Assembly: GCF_003369915.1 (NCBI RefSeq)
Contig: NC_046675.1
Span: 14,880,001-14,944,000 of the forward strand
DNA: 64,000 bases
Direction of reading: 5' to 3'
From: Drosophila miranda
Lineage: Eukaryota; Arthropoda; Insecta; Diptera; Drosophilidae
In this document: positions 13,601 through 28,900 of the stretch, piece by piece
Numbering within the stretch: the stretch's first letter is position 1
Layout: the number at the start of each line of letters is the position of its first letter
The notes under the pieces: model-generated
What the model saw: the letters and a program-made list of their open reading frames with translations, nothing else
Databases searched by the model: none
Told to the model about the DNA's origin: nothing
Program-made: the position numbers and the translations under genes

Positions 13601-16600
13601 CCATTGGTTTTATGGCTTAATAATGACTTGTTGAAGATTGTCTTGATTTCGAAAGAACTTCCAGGGAAGTTGGCCATTATAAAACAATTTCGTTGATGTA
13701 GATCGACCGGCGTTTTTTAGATTTGTAAAAAATAATTTGAAGGATATATGGCCAATTCTAAATATGAGGATATGATCTTCTCATCCAATCCTACAACTTA
13801 ATATTTGTCTCTAAGTATTTCAAAAGTTTTTATTTTTTCGCACAGTGTAATAGAGAAAATCTTTTCAATCATAATCGGAAATTATTCTTGCTTATTCTTG
13901 CTATTTAATCATTTTCGCTGTATGTATTGAGCAATAAAAAATCGAAATTCCTTGCATTTCGGACATTTTCTGGGTTTATTTATTTGTTTATGAAATATTT
14001 CATCAATTTCTTACTCAAAGTATTTCCATTGATAAATCATTTTAGGAAATTAACACGAAATTTGTTCTTGAGTTAAATTTGTATACACAATTTGTGATTG
14101 AAACCAATCGGAATATTCTTGTCGAGGCAAACCTGAGATATTTGATGACCCTACCCCAACTATTTGAATTTGTTCCTCTACCAATCATCGGCTAAGACAT
14201 ACAGTTTTCCACAACTTAACAAAAGTACGCCAAAACTGACCCCAGAGAACAACAGTCCCAAAGAGATCTGAACGTATCGAATGGTAGGAAGAGTAATTAA
14301 CCTGTCAGCGCCATAGAACAATCAGCGAGAGTGCAACAAATGGCGTTCGAAAGGAAACCAGAAGAGACCAGAACAAGGCTGCTCCACTTTGAGCTCTAAC
14401 TAGACAAAGGAGAGGTTACAGCTAGTACAAGCGACTACAGATTTACGACTCGTCTAGAGAGAGCCCACTTCCCCGAGTGCCCCCCGAGTGTAGTCCCGTC
14501 CCAGAAGAGTGCCTGCCACGTGAAGCGTGCTGGCGAAGACAACTATTTGACATTTATGTGCAGGCAAATGCATTTCCACAAGTACAACAATCGACTGCAA
14601 GTACCCGAGAGCGAGATGCGGTTCAAGATCATTTGCATCCACCAGACACACACACACACATACACACACAGCTAGTCGTAGTACGGGTAAAACAGATACA
14701 GTGTCACTTGCTCCCATCGAATGGAGTGGCACTCAAACAGCATACCTCCTCCCGCCTTTATAGACTACGAAATGTGCAATTTCTTTAGACTTTTTACGAG
14801 TTTTCCACGGGTCCCAATGTGCAGTGCATCTGTCTGTTGTTGTTCGGGGTTTGTTGGCCCAGTCTCAGTCGCTGTGCAGAGGCCCAGAGTCCACTTAGGA
14901 ATTCCATAGAGAGACCACATGGAGTCGGCTCAAATTTTGCCACTTCAGTTTTCCTTTGGACAAAAGTGAAAATGTGCTCGTTCCCTTAGCACAATTGCTG
15001 CACTCTTTAATGTGCATACGAGTATATGTACCTCCTCGTCATATGGGTGTTCGTGTTGGCCTTTGATGCTCTCACTCCCGAGTTACAGTTCCTGTATTTC
15101 CCCTTAATGTGCCGGGAATATGTCGCCTTTTATTATGGTCTTCTATTTTCGGCACTCCATGGTCGATGGTCTATGGGTCTCGGGGCTCATCAATGATGGC
15201 AATTTCCATGTGTATGGAGCCGGAGACTGCTGGAAATGTTGCAAAATAGTCATGGAAGAAATGGAGAAAACTTAACCATATTCCGTATTCATCTTCCATT
15301 TCAAACTTAAATTTAATTTCATTCGATTTCTATAACTCGCTTCTTTCTCATAAAAAGAATACGAATATGGTTCTCACACTGCTTCCTCCAAATATTCTAT
15401 TCTCATGGTCTTGAGAATCTTCCAAAAAAAAACGAACCAAAACAATCTCATAAATGTTTCCTTCAACAAATGACAGAAGACATCATCGTCGAATCATGAA
15501 ACCGAGAGACGAGAACCCAACCACAGACAACACGCGGCAAAGAAATTCAAACTTTGACACTGATAAGACGTGGGGAATACTAAACGGGGAGTGGAGTTCG
15601 TTGGGACTTCTATTTCTGATTCCTTACCTATCGGAACTCATCAAAAATTCACGACGGTACGTGGGGCATGCATGGGACGGTATGGGGAATCATGAAAACA
15701 TACGAAGACGAAGACGAGGGCGATGATAATTTGATCATGCGAAAAACGCACGCAAACGAAAAACATGCGCAGGTACAACAACAATGCCTCTCAGGAAAAG
15801 TGAGTTTCCCTACGCCATAGAGTTTTGTTTTTCCCTTCTCTATGGAGTTTTCCCCTGCGAAGAGACGGAGGCAGAGCGAGCCCTGTGGCAGAGGACAGGG
15901 ATCGACGTTTTGAGTGGGTGCAAGGCGCAATGTGGCAACCATATTTAAACACTGATCTCGTATGTGTGTGTGTGTGTGTATATATTTATGTGTGTAAGTG
16001 TGCGAGCGAGAGGGCTGTTTTGTTTTTATGCTGCTGCTGCTGCTGCGCTGCTTCTTGGACTGCGCTGCGCCGTACAGTGGGACGACTGCATAATAAACTT
16101 GTTATAAATTGAAGGAAGTGGTGCCACACTAAATAATGTTTTTTATTTAAAAATGCGGAAGATGATCAAAAGGTTTTTCCAAAAATAAATACTATGCCCC
16201 AAAATGTACTACAAAGGTACCTTGTGTATAATAGTATATTAGAGCTTAAGGGATGCATATTTTATTACTTAAACATATTTGATTTTTGCCACAAAAGTGC
16301 ACAAAAGGTTCCACTGTGCGTAGAACGTCGTGCGTTGATGGAATTGAAGAAGAAGCAGTGCATGGAAAATAAAAACCAAAACCGAAAAGCAGGCAGCGCA
16401 GAGGAAAGCAGTGAATAGGGCAGGCAGAGTAAAGCAGTGGAAGAGCAGTCCAGAGGTAGCGGACAGAGGACGGCAGCGCAGTGTTTTGTTCTCGTTGAAG
16501 TTTTAGAATTTATTCAGTTTCGGGATGTCAGTGAAGAAGCACGCGCTGCGCCTCCACTGAAACTTCTCAAAAACCAAAAACCCAGCTCGGAAAACAAACA

Positions 16601-16906
16601 TAAATTTGATATAACATCATTTTGAATTGGAATTTACGAGTATTTGCCGCGTTTATCAATCAATCAGTGAAATCCGCGGGAGTTTTGCCATTTTTGGCAC
16701 TCATCATTCGTGTTTGCTTGGAACTTTTACGCGGGTTTTGCGCGTCTTTTGTGTGACTTTTGGCGCGTGCGCATGCGCAGTAGTGAAAGTGCCGATGCCT
16801 CACAAATCAAGGCAGTAAATTGTGGCAGAGACATTTTAAGGAGTGGCAGAGAGCATACCAAATAGAGCAAGCTCCAACGGAGTTATACTGCATATAGGAT
16901 CTCAAG
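10601..16906. other. Non-coding DNA immediately upstream of the stumps long-isoform start
   Basis: No coding exon is recognised. Microsatellites include a CA run near 14645-14670, a TG run at 15962-15979 and a CTG run near 16030-16045. The last 500 bp (16400-16906) are relatively GC-rich with clustered GCAG words and several TCAGT words (near 16515, 16529, 16665), any of which could be an initiator for the long stumps transcript. I found no matching downstream promoter element at the expected spacing, so no start site is called. Confidence 0.5.
15962..15979 (+). repeat. (TG)n microsatellite
   Basis: Nine uninterrupted TG dinucleotides followed by TA steps, upstream of stumps. Confidence 0.85.
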
Positions 16907-19900
16907 ATGTTTGTCACTGTGGATAATACAAACACCTTTTTCTCAGGTACAGTCTTGGGGGAGAGGAAATAATACATGTATCAGGAAGAGAGCGACCAAC
17001 TTAAAATATATGTACTTCCCTTCCATTACTCCTTTAATATAATCCCCCAAAAACCCCTCTTTAACTCACAGATAATCCGTATTATTTCTGCAATGACACC
17101 AAATCCCCGCGGACACCCGACTCCCAGTCGTCCAGTAAGGGATTCTCGCTGTTCAAACGGCGCAATTCGAAGGGCAACAGCAGCCCCCGACCCATGGTGG
17201 TGTCCAACCCGGAACAGATGCGACTGATCACATCCGCCAATCTCGACACGACGGCCACAATGGCCTTTGGCAGCCCGCGCGGCAGCTTCAACTCCCTGGG
17301 CGGCTTCTCAATAGTGAGTGAAGATCGGAATGGAGTTGATTTCTGGTTTATCTGGAGAATCAGCATCTCCCACTGCCACTTCCTGTCGAGTGTTTGCCTA
17401 ATGTTCCGCCCTCTTCCGCTTTCCCATTAGCAATCGTTTGAAATGCAGCAGCTGTATCGCCAGCGTTCGTCCAATTCACACTCGGAGTCGCGGGAGTTCC
17501 GCGAACGCCTCGGCTCCTGCAATGAGACGCACAGCTCCCAGTGCCCCGGAGCGGGCGGCACAGAGCACGACGAGGTCTTCAATCCGCTGACATCGCCAAC
17601 AAGGTGAGTGATCAAGATCGGGATCGCAATTTGTGGCAGGGTAGGGTGCTGGGGACAGGATGTGTTTTTGGCGTGCAGCTGTTGACAGTTTGACTCCATG
17701 CTAATCGTTTCCATATCGTTTCTCCTCGCCACTCCATTCCTTATTTTAGCAGCAAGTCCCATCGTCATCATACACTGCCAAGTGGCGGCGGAGGAGGAGG
17801 AGGCCGTCGGCATTCGTTTGGGAATTGGTCGCAGCATCAGGGAGATCGTCAACGCCAGAACACAGCCGCGTCGATGGGCTTGGGCTCTCCGGATGAGGTG
17901 CCCAGCATGATGGCTCCACGGCCGCCCGTCCATTCGCCCAACAAATTCCGCGGCACCTCGCATCGACGAAGAGGTAAGTCAACCCAACATTATTTCTCCT
18001 GTATTCTGGGACCTAGCTGAAAGATCTTATAGAGAGCGACTTGAGGTGTACCCTCTAAAATGGGTTTAAGTTAGTTCAAAGTACCAGCTTTCACCTTTCA
18101 GCTACGTGCCTCCACAAAAATGTTCCTTCATTTGCCACAAATGTTTATCTTGTCTTCAAATGTCACCTCCTTTCCCTGTAGTCAAATATACCCTCTCTAG
18201 AATTCGCAGTTCTACCCCTTAGCCCTGGCATTGACAGAGACAAAGACAAAGTGTTTGGCAAATTGTATTCCCTGCCCTCGATTTGCGTTCGCATTTTTGC
18301 ACTTTGGCGGCTGTCAGTCGCTCCGCATTCGCCACTCCCCCGGCCAGAGGTATCCCCACCATACCCTCCCCGAACAAAATTTACCTCGAAGCTTTGCATC
18401 ACGTTTGCATATTAAGCGCGTCGTTTGCTCCTCTGCTGCCCGGCAGGCGCCATCGATCTAAACTCTCGCTCTCACCCCTGTGCCCCATTTCATGTCCCCT
18501 CCAATACCCAAGGGGGGGAGGGATTGCGCTTTCAAGCCTCACTTGCTGCATTCAACAACATTGCAATGTTTAACCAAGTGATAATTGTAATCCGGGGATT
18601 GTTGGTGGCTCGATTGTCGCCAGAGAGTCGCCAGAGAGACACCGGCTCCGCCTCCACCTCCACTCGGCTTCTGTTTCTGTTGGTTTTGTGTTGGGGATCG
18701 CAATGAGGCGACGCTGACTGACATTTGTGACTGGCCTGACATTGACAGTCCTCCACGCCATGATGTATGCCACTGAGGCGGGCCGCTGCATGCCAGATTC
18801 CAGTCCGCCGCCCCTAGAATATGGAATACACACGGGCACATCTGCCTCCTTCAACGTACACATATCGTACGAGTATATAGTATCCCCCCAGTTAAAGTCG
18901 CCAGTTTATGGTTTATGATCCATTCAGGACTTCTTTGCACGATCATTGTGTATTCATCAAAACGTTTTCAAGGTTTCCCTTTTCTTGACATTGAGATACT
19001 CTTGATATGATTTAAGACTTTCGGAGTGACTGATAATCCCAGAAAGATTATCGAGGCTAAGAGAGAGGGTCTCTAAAAGAGGCACTTGAAATGGCTTCTA
19101 GGTGAGTGTTTGAGTGGTTTACTTGGGATGATATTTATTCTGAATATCAATGGTTCCACTTGATATTTCCCTTTCACATCTTAAGAGTCTTCTGGATGAA
19201 TATTTTTCCGATAGATATTCGTCGGAGACACTATATCTTTATCTTCTTTAAAGTTCCGACTTTTTCCCAAACTAAGAATATTATTTTTCTTCTAATATTC
19301 TCTAGAGAAAATACCCCTTCCTCTAAGGCAAAGGTATACCTAAGACCAACGGTTTCCCTCACCTTATCAGGCATCTAAATTATCATCTATCTACTCCCAT
19401 TACTCCTCATTTGATTTGACCCACTTTTCGCACTCCTCCTTTTCGTTATGGAAATCTATTTCGTGTTCCTCCTTATATGGAAATCTGAACAATTCCATTC
19501 AATCAGAGCCAAGCAAGCACACTGGGGTCTCCGCAATTAACCCACAACGCCCACATGCAATTCCGTTTTAACACCTCAAATTATGGCCGAGGAAAAACAA
19601 ACGAAAAATTTTGCCATATTTGTGGGTGTTCCAATGCACTTCCCCTAAAATGTTGCTGCAACAGTAGTCGTATGTTAATGAGGGGATGGATGCCTCGGAT
19701 GCCCCTCGGAGACACACATTTCCGCTTGGTTTTCAATATGGCAACAATGGAAATTGCAGTACTATTTTATGCTGGCAACAAATGCTAAAGCAAACGGAAA
19801 AGGGAGTCTCCATTCAGAAGTCAATAAACCAATTGGAGTGGGGGCATGTTGTGGCATATGCGCGATGTGGGGTGTGGCAGGCACACGAGTAAAGTAAATT

Positions 19901-22900
19901 GGAAAAACTGCACATCCAATATGAAACGGAACTTTGCATAATTGATGGGGCAGACATCGGGTCTTTGGCTTTAGCTTTGTGGTCTCGCTTCTCAAACGTG
20001 TTAATGGCACGGAAGCATAAAAGGAAAGGGAGGTGCCTCCATCTTCCGCCCACTGGGGGTGCCACTGTGGGCGGGGTGGAGTCCAACTGTTTAGCATATG
20101 GCGCGTGCCAGTCAAACGATTGGCCAAATTTGGTCCTCCTCCGCCTCCCACTTTGTATTCACAAATTGGCAGCACAAACAGTGAATACATCAAAGCAGAA
20201 GCAGCTCCTCACCACCACCATATCCCAGAAAAGAGACTCCTCCACAAATTGCTGTTTACTTTGGCCATGTTTCTTCTGTTTTTGTGTGTGGTGCGGTTTC
20301 CCCATAATATGCTCGTACTTCAGTTTATAAAACGATGTATAGAGATACCCCCCTCGGGGCAATATGCCATTTATCAATTTTTTACACAGTCTTAATTGCT
20401 TCAGTGGCTGTGGAATGTGGCAGGTGATTTGAGGTCAAACGCCAGAAACAGAAGCAGCAACAGACGCGGAAAATTCTCCATTTCCCTCTTATGGCGGTTC
20501 TGCTTTTCGTTGCACTTGTTTATGCATCTTTCTCCCCCAATCGTCTGGCTTCTGTTTTCAATTCGTGGAACATCTGCTCATCAGATTACACTGGGGCTCC
20601 TGTGCCCCTCATACTCGTATCCATCCATTCAGGGGTTCAATACACTTCACTAGATCCCTCTCGCCTGGGGTCTTTTGTCTGCTGCCTCTGCGCATATCAA
20701 ACAGCCCGAACAGAAGTACGTACACAATGGTATCCTATTGAGGGACCAAAATGTCTTCCTCCACACCTGTTGCATTCATAAATACTAACCAAATAATTAA
20801 CATAATTTTTGGTAGGATAATAAGTACCTAAACCAACTTAAATTTTGCTCACGTTTCAATTTTGGGAAGTTTCCTTTTCGCTTCTTGTTGGGGCTTGTGG
20901 CTGTTTGTGACTATTTTAAAAAGAGACCTGTAAAAGATGGATACTCCTGTTGGAGGTAAATGAAATACGGCAGATCCTGGTGGAATTCGATGATAGATTG
21001 GTTTCTTTTGAGTATATTTTATAGAATCACAGCAATAAATATATTCTTTTACGAATTCTGCAGAAATTCTAGCAATTTGCTTCTTAGAATCCAATCGAGG
21101 AATCACTATTCTTTATTGTTCCTAGCAATACAATTCTTCCTCTGAGGAAACTTCTGAGAAAAAGTTTCTTTAAGCATTTTATTTCATTAGCCTTCAACTC
21201 TAATCCAATCCATGTCTTTTTCTTACAAGATCGATGGTAACCCATTAAAAAATCATATTTCTTGGCCCATTTATAATTATTATTAATTTTATTTTGTTGA
21301 TTTTTGTTCTGTTTTCCTTTTTTGGAGCTTCTGTTGTTGTTTCTGGTGCCATTTAAATGGCTATAAAAATACTTATATTTTATTATGACTTTTTATTTGC
21401 GTACAAGCTTTTGCGATCCTAACTGTGGGGCACCGCCGCATATGGCTCGAAGGGGTTGTTGGGGATATGTGTATGGTTGTTGTTAGGGATAGCGACAAAA
21501 AGCAATCAGAGATCTCTGTTGATCGCTTAAAATGCCATAATTCCGTTTATGGCCCGGGACTCAAAGCGATCCAACGATCCCGAAGAGGGGGTTCGGGTTC
21601 CTTATTAAAAATGGACAATGCGTTGATTAAACGTCACGGGCACGTACAACAACAGAAACAGCGTTGACTTTTATTATTTTATAATCTTCCAATGCATTGT
21701 TTATCCACATTCACGAAAGAGAGGTGCTAAGAGAGTGTGCAAAAGAGAGAGAGAGAACCGATGGGGAGAGAGAGCTCATTGATATTCTTGGCATTTCGAA
21801 TCGCGAAGAAGGCCCAAAGCCAAGTCAAGACGCCAGCTTTTGCCAGTCGAAATTGAAGGACTGTGGCAGCTTGACGTCTGAAGCGTTGCGCATGCGCACA
21901 GGAAAACCAAAAGCTAAAGAACTCTTGAGAACAGTTTGCTACAATATTACTATAATCATTGATAATGATTTGATCTGTGTTTATGGTGAATGGTGCTGTT
22001 AAATATTGTACAATCAAAATGCTGCTACAAGTGGAAAACATTGAGATGGAAACGTTCTGTTGCGGTGAGTACTCGAAGGAGTATATACTTTAGAGAAGCT
22101 AATGGACTACTATGGTATCCTCTTGGAGCACTGAAAACCCATTTAAAAACCAAGGCATGGAAATGGTAAACTGATTTGAGCGGGATGTTCAAACGCGCAC
22201 TTAAAATGCAGACAATGCACTCGCTTAGGCGTACTATCTATAGGGAAAATGGGGATTCTTCAAGTGGGGGAGAGCTGTCTGTCTATTGGAAAAGGGTTCC
22301 TCCATTGAATGTAATCCCTTTTGTATGATAATTGAAGGATTTTTGAATAATGCTACGTGGCGGATAAACCACACTCGGCTGGGGGGCACGGACTCCTATC
22401 CGCAGCACGTGTTCCCCTCAGATGAGGGACACGGCTTCAAAAATAGAGCACAGATTGAATTTCCGTTTAAAACAGTCTAGACTCGGGTTTTCCTCCCCCA
22501 ATCTTTTCTAATAATTAACAAAAAGAGAAGGACACGGAACAGAGCGGAAAATGAAAAGCCAGACATAAAAAGTAGGGGCCCAAGCCGTGAATTAAGGGGG
22601 AGCTGCAAAAGACAGCAAGAGGGAGAGGCAGCTGCTGCCCCTGAAAACACAGATGTGCATCCCAGAAGGGGACGGACGGACGGACGGACGGAACTGTAGC
22701 GCGTGCCCTACGACTAGGCTTCAAAAAGTATTCATATTACTTGTGTTTCTTCGGTTTCTTCTGCTTTTCTGTTGTGGTTGCGTATAAAAATAGCAAAAAA
22801 AAAGCAAACAGCAATTATAAATTGAATTGAATTGAAAGGGCTGTGCGTGATGGTAATGCAAGAACAGGAGGGAGAGCCAGAGCCAGAGCCAAAGCCCCCT

Positions 22901-25900
22901 TCATTCGCCCAGAGATCCCCCTGCAACAGCAGGTGCCGTGCCGCAGGAAAGCAGCATACATACTCGTACTTTCATTATGATTATGCCCCAGACAGTGAAA
23001 GGCAAGCAAAGAAGGATCAAGAAAAATAAACAGTAGACGAAGAATCACCAGTAGCAGAAGGAGTATTTGTTTCATATTAATAACATAGTCTCCCGATAAT
23101 ATTTTTTAGGAAATTCAAATAAATATGCGTAAAAATGGTTGCATTTTCTACAATTCTCCTTCCGATACTCTTTATTCTTTATTTTGTTTCTGCTATTCTC
23201 GCATTTTTGTCCTCTATTATGTATGGTTGTGTGTATGTTCGGTTCGCGACGCACGCACCGGAAATCCCTCATAGAAGACTGTTTAAGTGTGCGCTGAAGT
23301 CGAAGCTTGCAGCATAAATTGCATGCAGGAAACAAACAACAACACACGCACACATACTCGCACATGTAGCGCGTGCTCTTTCTCTCTCCCTCTCACTCTC
23401 TCACTCCCTTACACTCGTTTAATAAACGGAAACGAAAAATTTGACTCGATTATTGTCAAGTTATTATTGTTGCTGTTGTTTCTGTTGCTTGGTTTTTTTT
23501 TTTTACTTTTTACATAAAAAAAGAAGAAGTGCTCTCGTTACACTCTCCAACAAAATGCGGGCGTATGCTTTTTTATTGGTTTATTTGGGCATTTTACTCA
23601 CGCCTATTAACCTTGAAGTTTCCATCATTTAGGAGTAATAGAGCGGGAGGGGAGTAGTTTAGGTATATTTGATATCATGCTCAACAAGATCAATTCCTCT
23701 TTATTCAAGCACTTTCTTCAATGAAAACCCCTTCAAAATGGTAACCCCATCGAACTATGTGCGTACTGCTCGGAATCGTCCAACCAAATATTTATGACTG
23801 TATTAGGAGACGCCTCCTCTTGACGGGTCCACACCCTGATGGAAGGACTGAAATTTATGAAGACATTTATTGGCACACAGAATGCATAGATCAGTGAAAT
23901 GGCTGGCAGAGTGACATAAATAGGTGCTCCACACCCCCCTAAAAAACGCTCCCACACATCACACCTATCCAACGTACCTTTGGGAGTGAAACATTGGGAA
24001 TGCCTCCGATGAAGTGTTTGACAAAGTTGTCGCTTTTCCAACTGGGGCGATCATTAATCAACATTAGAGAGGGCCTACGTATGTATGTCCTAGTGGTAGT
24101 GGGGGTGTGTGTGGATGAGTGAGTGAGTTTTCCCCCCTTTGATAAGACCACAAATGTTGAGTTTAACACGAATTTGAGCTCTCAGTTTATGTGATTTTTA
24201 ATATTTTGTGTTGAAAAATTACAATTTTCTTGAAAAACATTCAGTCCGCCAGGAATCGGGTTCATCTTGACGGATGAGCCAAGACATTTGACACCTGCTG
24301 CACAATTATTCAATGCCCTAATACCTCGAATTCTCCCAGATCCCCCCGTAAACACCAACAGTGTACATACGTATATGTAGATCTGGGAACTAGATGTATT
24401 TATAGACGGGTAAAAAGAGTTGTCGGAGCATTGTTTTTATACGAGAATTACACACGAAAACATGTGTGTGAGTCGTATGTCTGTGCCTGTGTCTGCAGAA
24501 GCCCTTTTATGACAGCGACAGAGGGGAATAACAAAACATTAATGTCAAAAACGTCAAAAATAACATCAGAGAAGAAGAACTTTCCTCCCACTCCTTCTGG
24601 GAGGGACCTCCCAGTTGTATAAAAACTGCATTTAAATGCATTATGCATTTCTGAACATCAAGAATGGATCGGGAGTGGGGGGGAAAGACCCTCCATCTAA
24701 CTATCCATCCAACTAAATGCCGGGAATTGTTTGCATTTTATGAACTTCCCTTCACTCGACTTCCATCCAGAGTTCACTTCACTTCAGTTGTTCTTTCGCT
24801 TCGATTTCAGTCTCTATAAAGTTTATAACCCTGGCTGGACTTCTCCAAGATATTCTCCCCTCCGTGACGCGGCACGCAGCGTGAAAATGCTGTTCCCTCC
24901 CTAACACCTCCCACCTACCATTCCATGGTATTTGTTTTCCTTATGTTTATGGCTTGGAAAACTGTTCGATGCCTCATTTTTAGCTTGTAGCTTGTAGTTT
25001 TTGCTCTTTTGCTGTTTTTAGGGCTGAAAGTGAATTTCAAAATTCTTGTTTATGTTTGCTTTTAGCTGGAAATTCCTTTGGGGAAAGAACCATTACATGG
25101 ATGCAACATTTAATGATGTGTTTTTAAATGTTTTCGTTATTAGACGTTTCAATGAGAAAATAAATTTCACCATTTACTGGGTCAACAGAGAAAGAGAATA
25201 ACTTCTGGAAAAAAGTGGGAGAACTTTTGGTAGAGTTCTGGGAATGCTTTCAAAGAAAGAAAATGTAAACTTTCAGGCAGAATCGCATCTCCGAGTGTTT
25301 CAAAGAAAACTTCAATCACTTTCATTCTTCTTTAGGGCTCTGCGATTATTACAGAATTCTTCCCAAATCTGTGACCTCTCTCGAACCCAAATCCCGAGCA
25401 CAGATTGCCCCCAGAATTTTGAGATGCAGGCACATTCAGAGAGAGAGGGAGAGCGAGAGAGAGGTACACAGCAGATACAATGTCATTTATAATCGTTGTG
25501 ACTGACCATCCATCCCCATAAGTATACCCCCATCTCCAGTCCATACGAATGTATACCATCTCTCTCTTCTCTCCCCCCTGGGACCCGTGACCAATGTCCA
25601 GCTGTCCAATAATCTCATACAGCGAGAGAGAGTGATCTCTTTCGGAGACAATGAGAACAACAATTTCCATTTAACGAACATCAGCAGTGGAAGGGAACTG
25701 TGGGATACTGTGACTACCAGATTCATGACTAGGGGCCACGAAACTAGAGCTAAAAACAATTTAAACCATTTATGATTTATGCCTAGTGTGAACTAAATCT
25801 AAATTAATACAAATCTTGATGTGAAAAATGAGATTTAAAAAAAAAGAGATATGTATGTAGGGAATTTCTGTGTAAAATTTGAGATCAAGCAAAGAGTTGA

Positions 25901-28900
25901 AGCGTGGGATCAGGCGCAGAGGTACATATATGGTAGGAATTTGTATGCTAAACATTAGATCCTATAGCGAATATCTACATCTATGAGGACATCGATGGGA
26001 AGCATAATCTTTCAGCATCTTTCATCGCGTTGTAGATTTTAGGCTGCTTCTTTTGAGAAAGGATTTATCTCGGGTTCAAGCGAATGTTATGACCAATTGA
26101 GTGAATAATTGGGTGGAATGCGTGAATGAATGAGGAGAGGGAATGCTGCAATCTCAAGAGGAAGTGGACAATTAACCAAATCCCAAAGGAAAAACCGGCC
26201 TCAAATTAAAAGATATATGCGCATAATTAAGTTACAGTTGACATAATTAAATGATAATTGTTATGTGAACGCACACATATAGTAAAACTCGTATATATGT
26301 ACATACATAAGTACATATGTATCTGTTGGATGGGGTTCCAATGAGGCGAGTGGTACACATGTTTCTCTACGGGCATATGCACACATTTTTTGAGTTATTT
26401 GTTGTCCCCGAAAAGGGGGAGGGTTAATTTGTGTGTCGTCCGGTTGCCCCATAGCACCACCCCCTTACCCCTCCAAAGCCCTCTCCCACCGTGCGGAATA
26501 CGTTCTGTAGTCCATTTAATCCCGCATTTATACTCGTATTTCTCTGTTTTCGTTTCGCTTTTCGTTGATTTATGTCTGTTGCTAAAAAGAAGGAAAGTGT
26601 CACCCATCGGTTGGTGGTTGGCGGTTGGCATTTATTCAAATTGTGTCCCCCCAACCCCAGATCTCTGAAGAGGCGGCTTCCCCCCCTTCAGATATCATCA
26701 TAAAAATCATGCGAGCATAAGTTGAATTCACTTAGAAGAACACTTTTGATGAATTATTTAGAAATACGAGTATATGTATGTATGTATGGGGACTGCCATC
26801 CACTTGGAACATTTAGCAATAAAGAGGATTCGCGGAATGATGGGGATATTTGTGTATTGGGGGATTGATGGTCCATGTAATGGTGGAGATTCTTTGAAAA
26901 TTAGGGGATTTAGATTTAAACTTAAGATATTTCCATGCTAAGGTTTATTTTAATTTTAAATTTATCAAACTTTTTGCATGTTCTCCTCAAGAATTGCTTG
27001 CAGGTTCTGAAAAAGAAAGATATCGGAGTTTTCATGTTTTCACGATATTGGAACCCTTTTTGTACAAGGATAGTCTTTAAATTTCTGGGGGACTTTATCA
27101 GAACTCAGACTAGAATCTTTCTCCATCCTTTCCTTAAGTTCGAGATCTACTATTGTCATGACACCATCCTTTTATAAAAACGAATCTAGCTAGACCCTAA
27201 CCGAATCAAACCAGACAATACCCCACACACAAATACAGTGGCGTTTATTTTAATCAATTAATTAATGGCATAATCCTAGGCCATCTCTGATTGTGCTCAC
27301 TCGCTGTGCGGACAGTTCCATTCGAAATGTGGCTGCAGCGACGACAATTAGCGCAATGTTCGAGGCGGTTTGCGGCGCGTAAAAATTAAAATTCTGTGTT
27401 CCATAGCTTTTCATAAGTATACGAAGAATATACATATTTTGAAGAGATAACTGAAACAAGAAATCAAAGTGGAAATACGAGTATGCCTGCAAAGGGCAGT
27501 TGTCGCCTCTTTAGCTGTGTCCAGGCCCAGCGGCATGAGGAGGAGGAGGATGAGGACGATGTGGAGGCGATGGACTATGTGGACATGGAGATGAGTGAGT
27601 GCCTCCCATTAAAGAGATTGGGATGCAGCTGGATCCATTAAAAAGTGATCGATCACAGCCCGAAAACCAAGTACACTCTCGTGCAATATTTGCAAATTGC
27701 AAAACGAAAACCAGAAGCACAAAGATGATGAACAAAGGGAGGCATTTTTGTCTTGAAGAAGAGTCCGATTTAACAATTACCAGATGTTCCAACGGCACTC
27801 AGATGCTAAAATATAGTCCACACTCTCGGTTCAGGGATGCGACTCCAATGTCAGACAGGGGATCGGGATCTGCACTCTGCATTCTGCATTCTGTTTGCAA
27901 TTTTCAACAGCCCCGTCGACAAAACTGTCGTCTGCCATGTAATTGAGAAATAAATTTCAATCCAACATCCAGACATTGTCAGCCTCCATCACGAAATCAA
28001 AGTCTCAAAAAAGCACAGCAACAAAAACCATTTAAAGTAGGACCGGAAGAGTGGGAGGATCCACAGTTTTGGTACACCAGGCAGGACTAAAAAACCATTA
28101 ATCACTGAAAAGGGTGGGGCGTAACTTTTAGAAACTACCAAAAGTTCCACTTAATTATGTTGTCGTATTTTATTTTCTTTCTTTAGAATATATCGAATAA
28201 TATGTGGCAATATTTTGCATATGAAATATACATAATATAGCACGGAACAAAGGCCTATCTGCGCGAATTAAAGTTTGACATACCCTTTCGGCTACATATA
28301 ACATGATGTTATACTACGATAGTAACTTGGGAGTGTAGATATTCGAAGAAATTAATTAAATTTGTGGACATTTTCCAAAAGGAATTTCATAATTTCAAGG
28401 AGGTAGCTTTGATTAAATGAAACCCAATGGTATTTTTAGTTACGCAAATCCTACAACCTATACATTTTATGAGAAGACTTATAAAATTGTCAGAAAAAAG
28501 ACGATCTTAAACGGAAATTTCTTAGAAATTTCGATTATTAGAAAAGCGGGTTCTGTACATTCTTTAAAAAAATCTTTGCTTTTTTATGTTTTACAAGCTT
28601 CGCCATAAAATAATAGTACCCGCTGTATAGGGTATAAGAACTTGGTCTTCTTTATTTTTAAACTTCACTTCCATATCATACAAATCGAGGGGAACAAACA
28701 GAGGCAAACTCCTTTGCCTGCCTGCTGCCTTTCCTCTGTGCCCCATAATGAGGAGCATCTGCAGCAGGGCAGGGAAGAGAAGGGCAGCAGAAGCAAAAGA
28801 GTTGAGAAAAGAAGGAGCGAAGCCAGAAAAAGGAATAAAATAAAGCAGAAGAAATGCAAAAGCAAAGCGCAACAGGCAACAGGAAGAGGCACAAGGGAGA

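Noticed and set aside
14454..14790. Open frames around a CA/TG microsatellite
   Set aside because: The frame is sustained by the repeat itself (VCVCVC / THTHIHT runs).
19762..20395. Several 120-143 codon frames on both strands in the stumps intron
   Set aside because: Low-complexity translation, no domain, and no splice signals matching the stumps phase; treated as chance frames.
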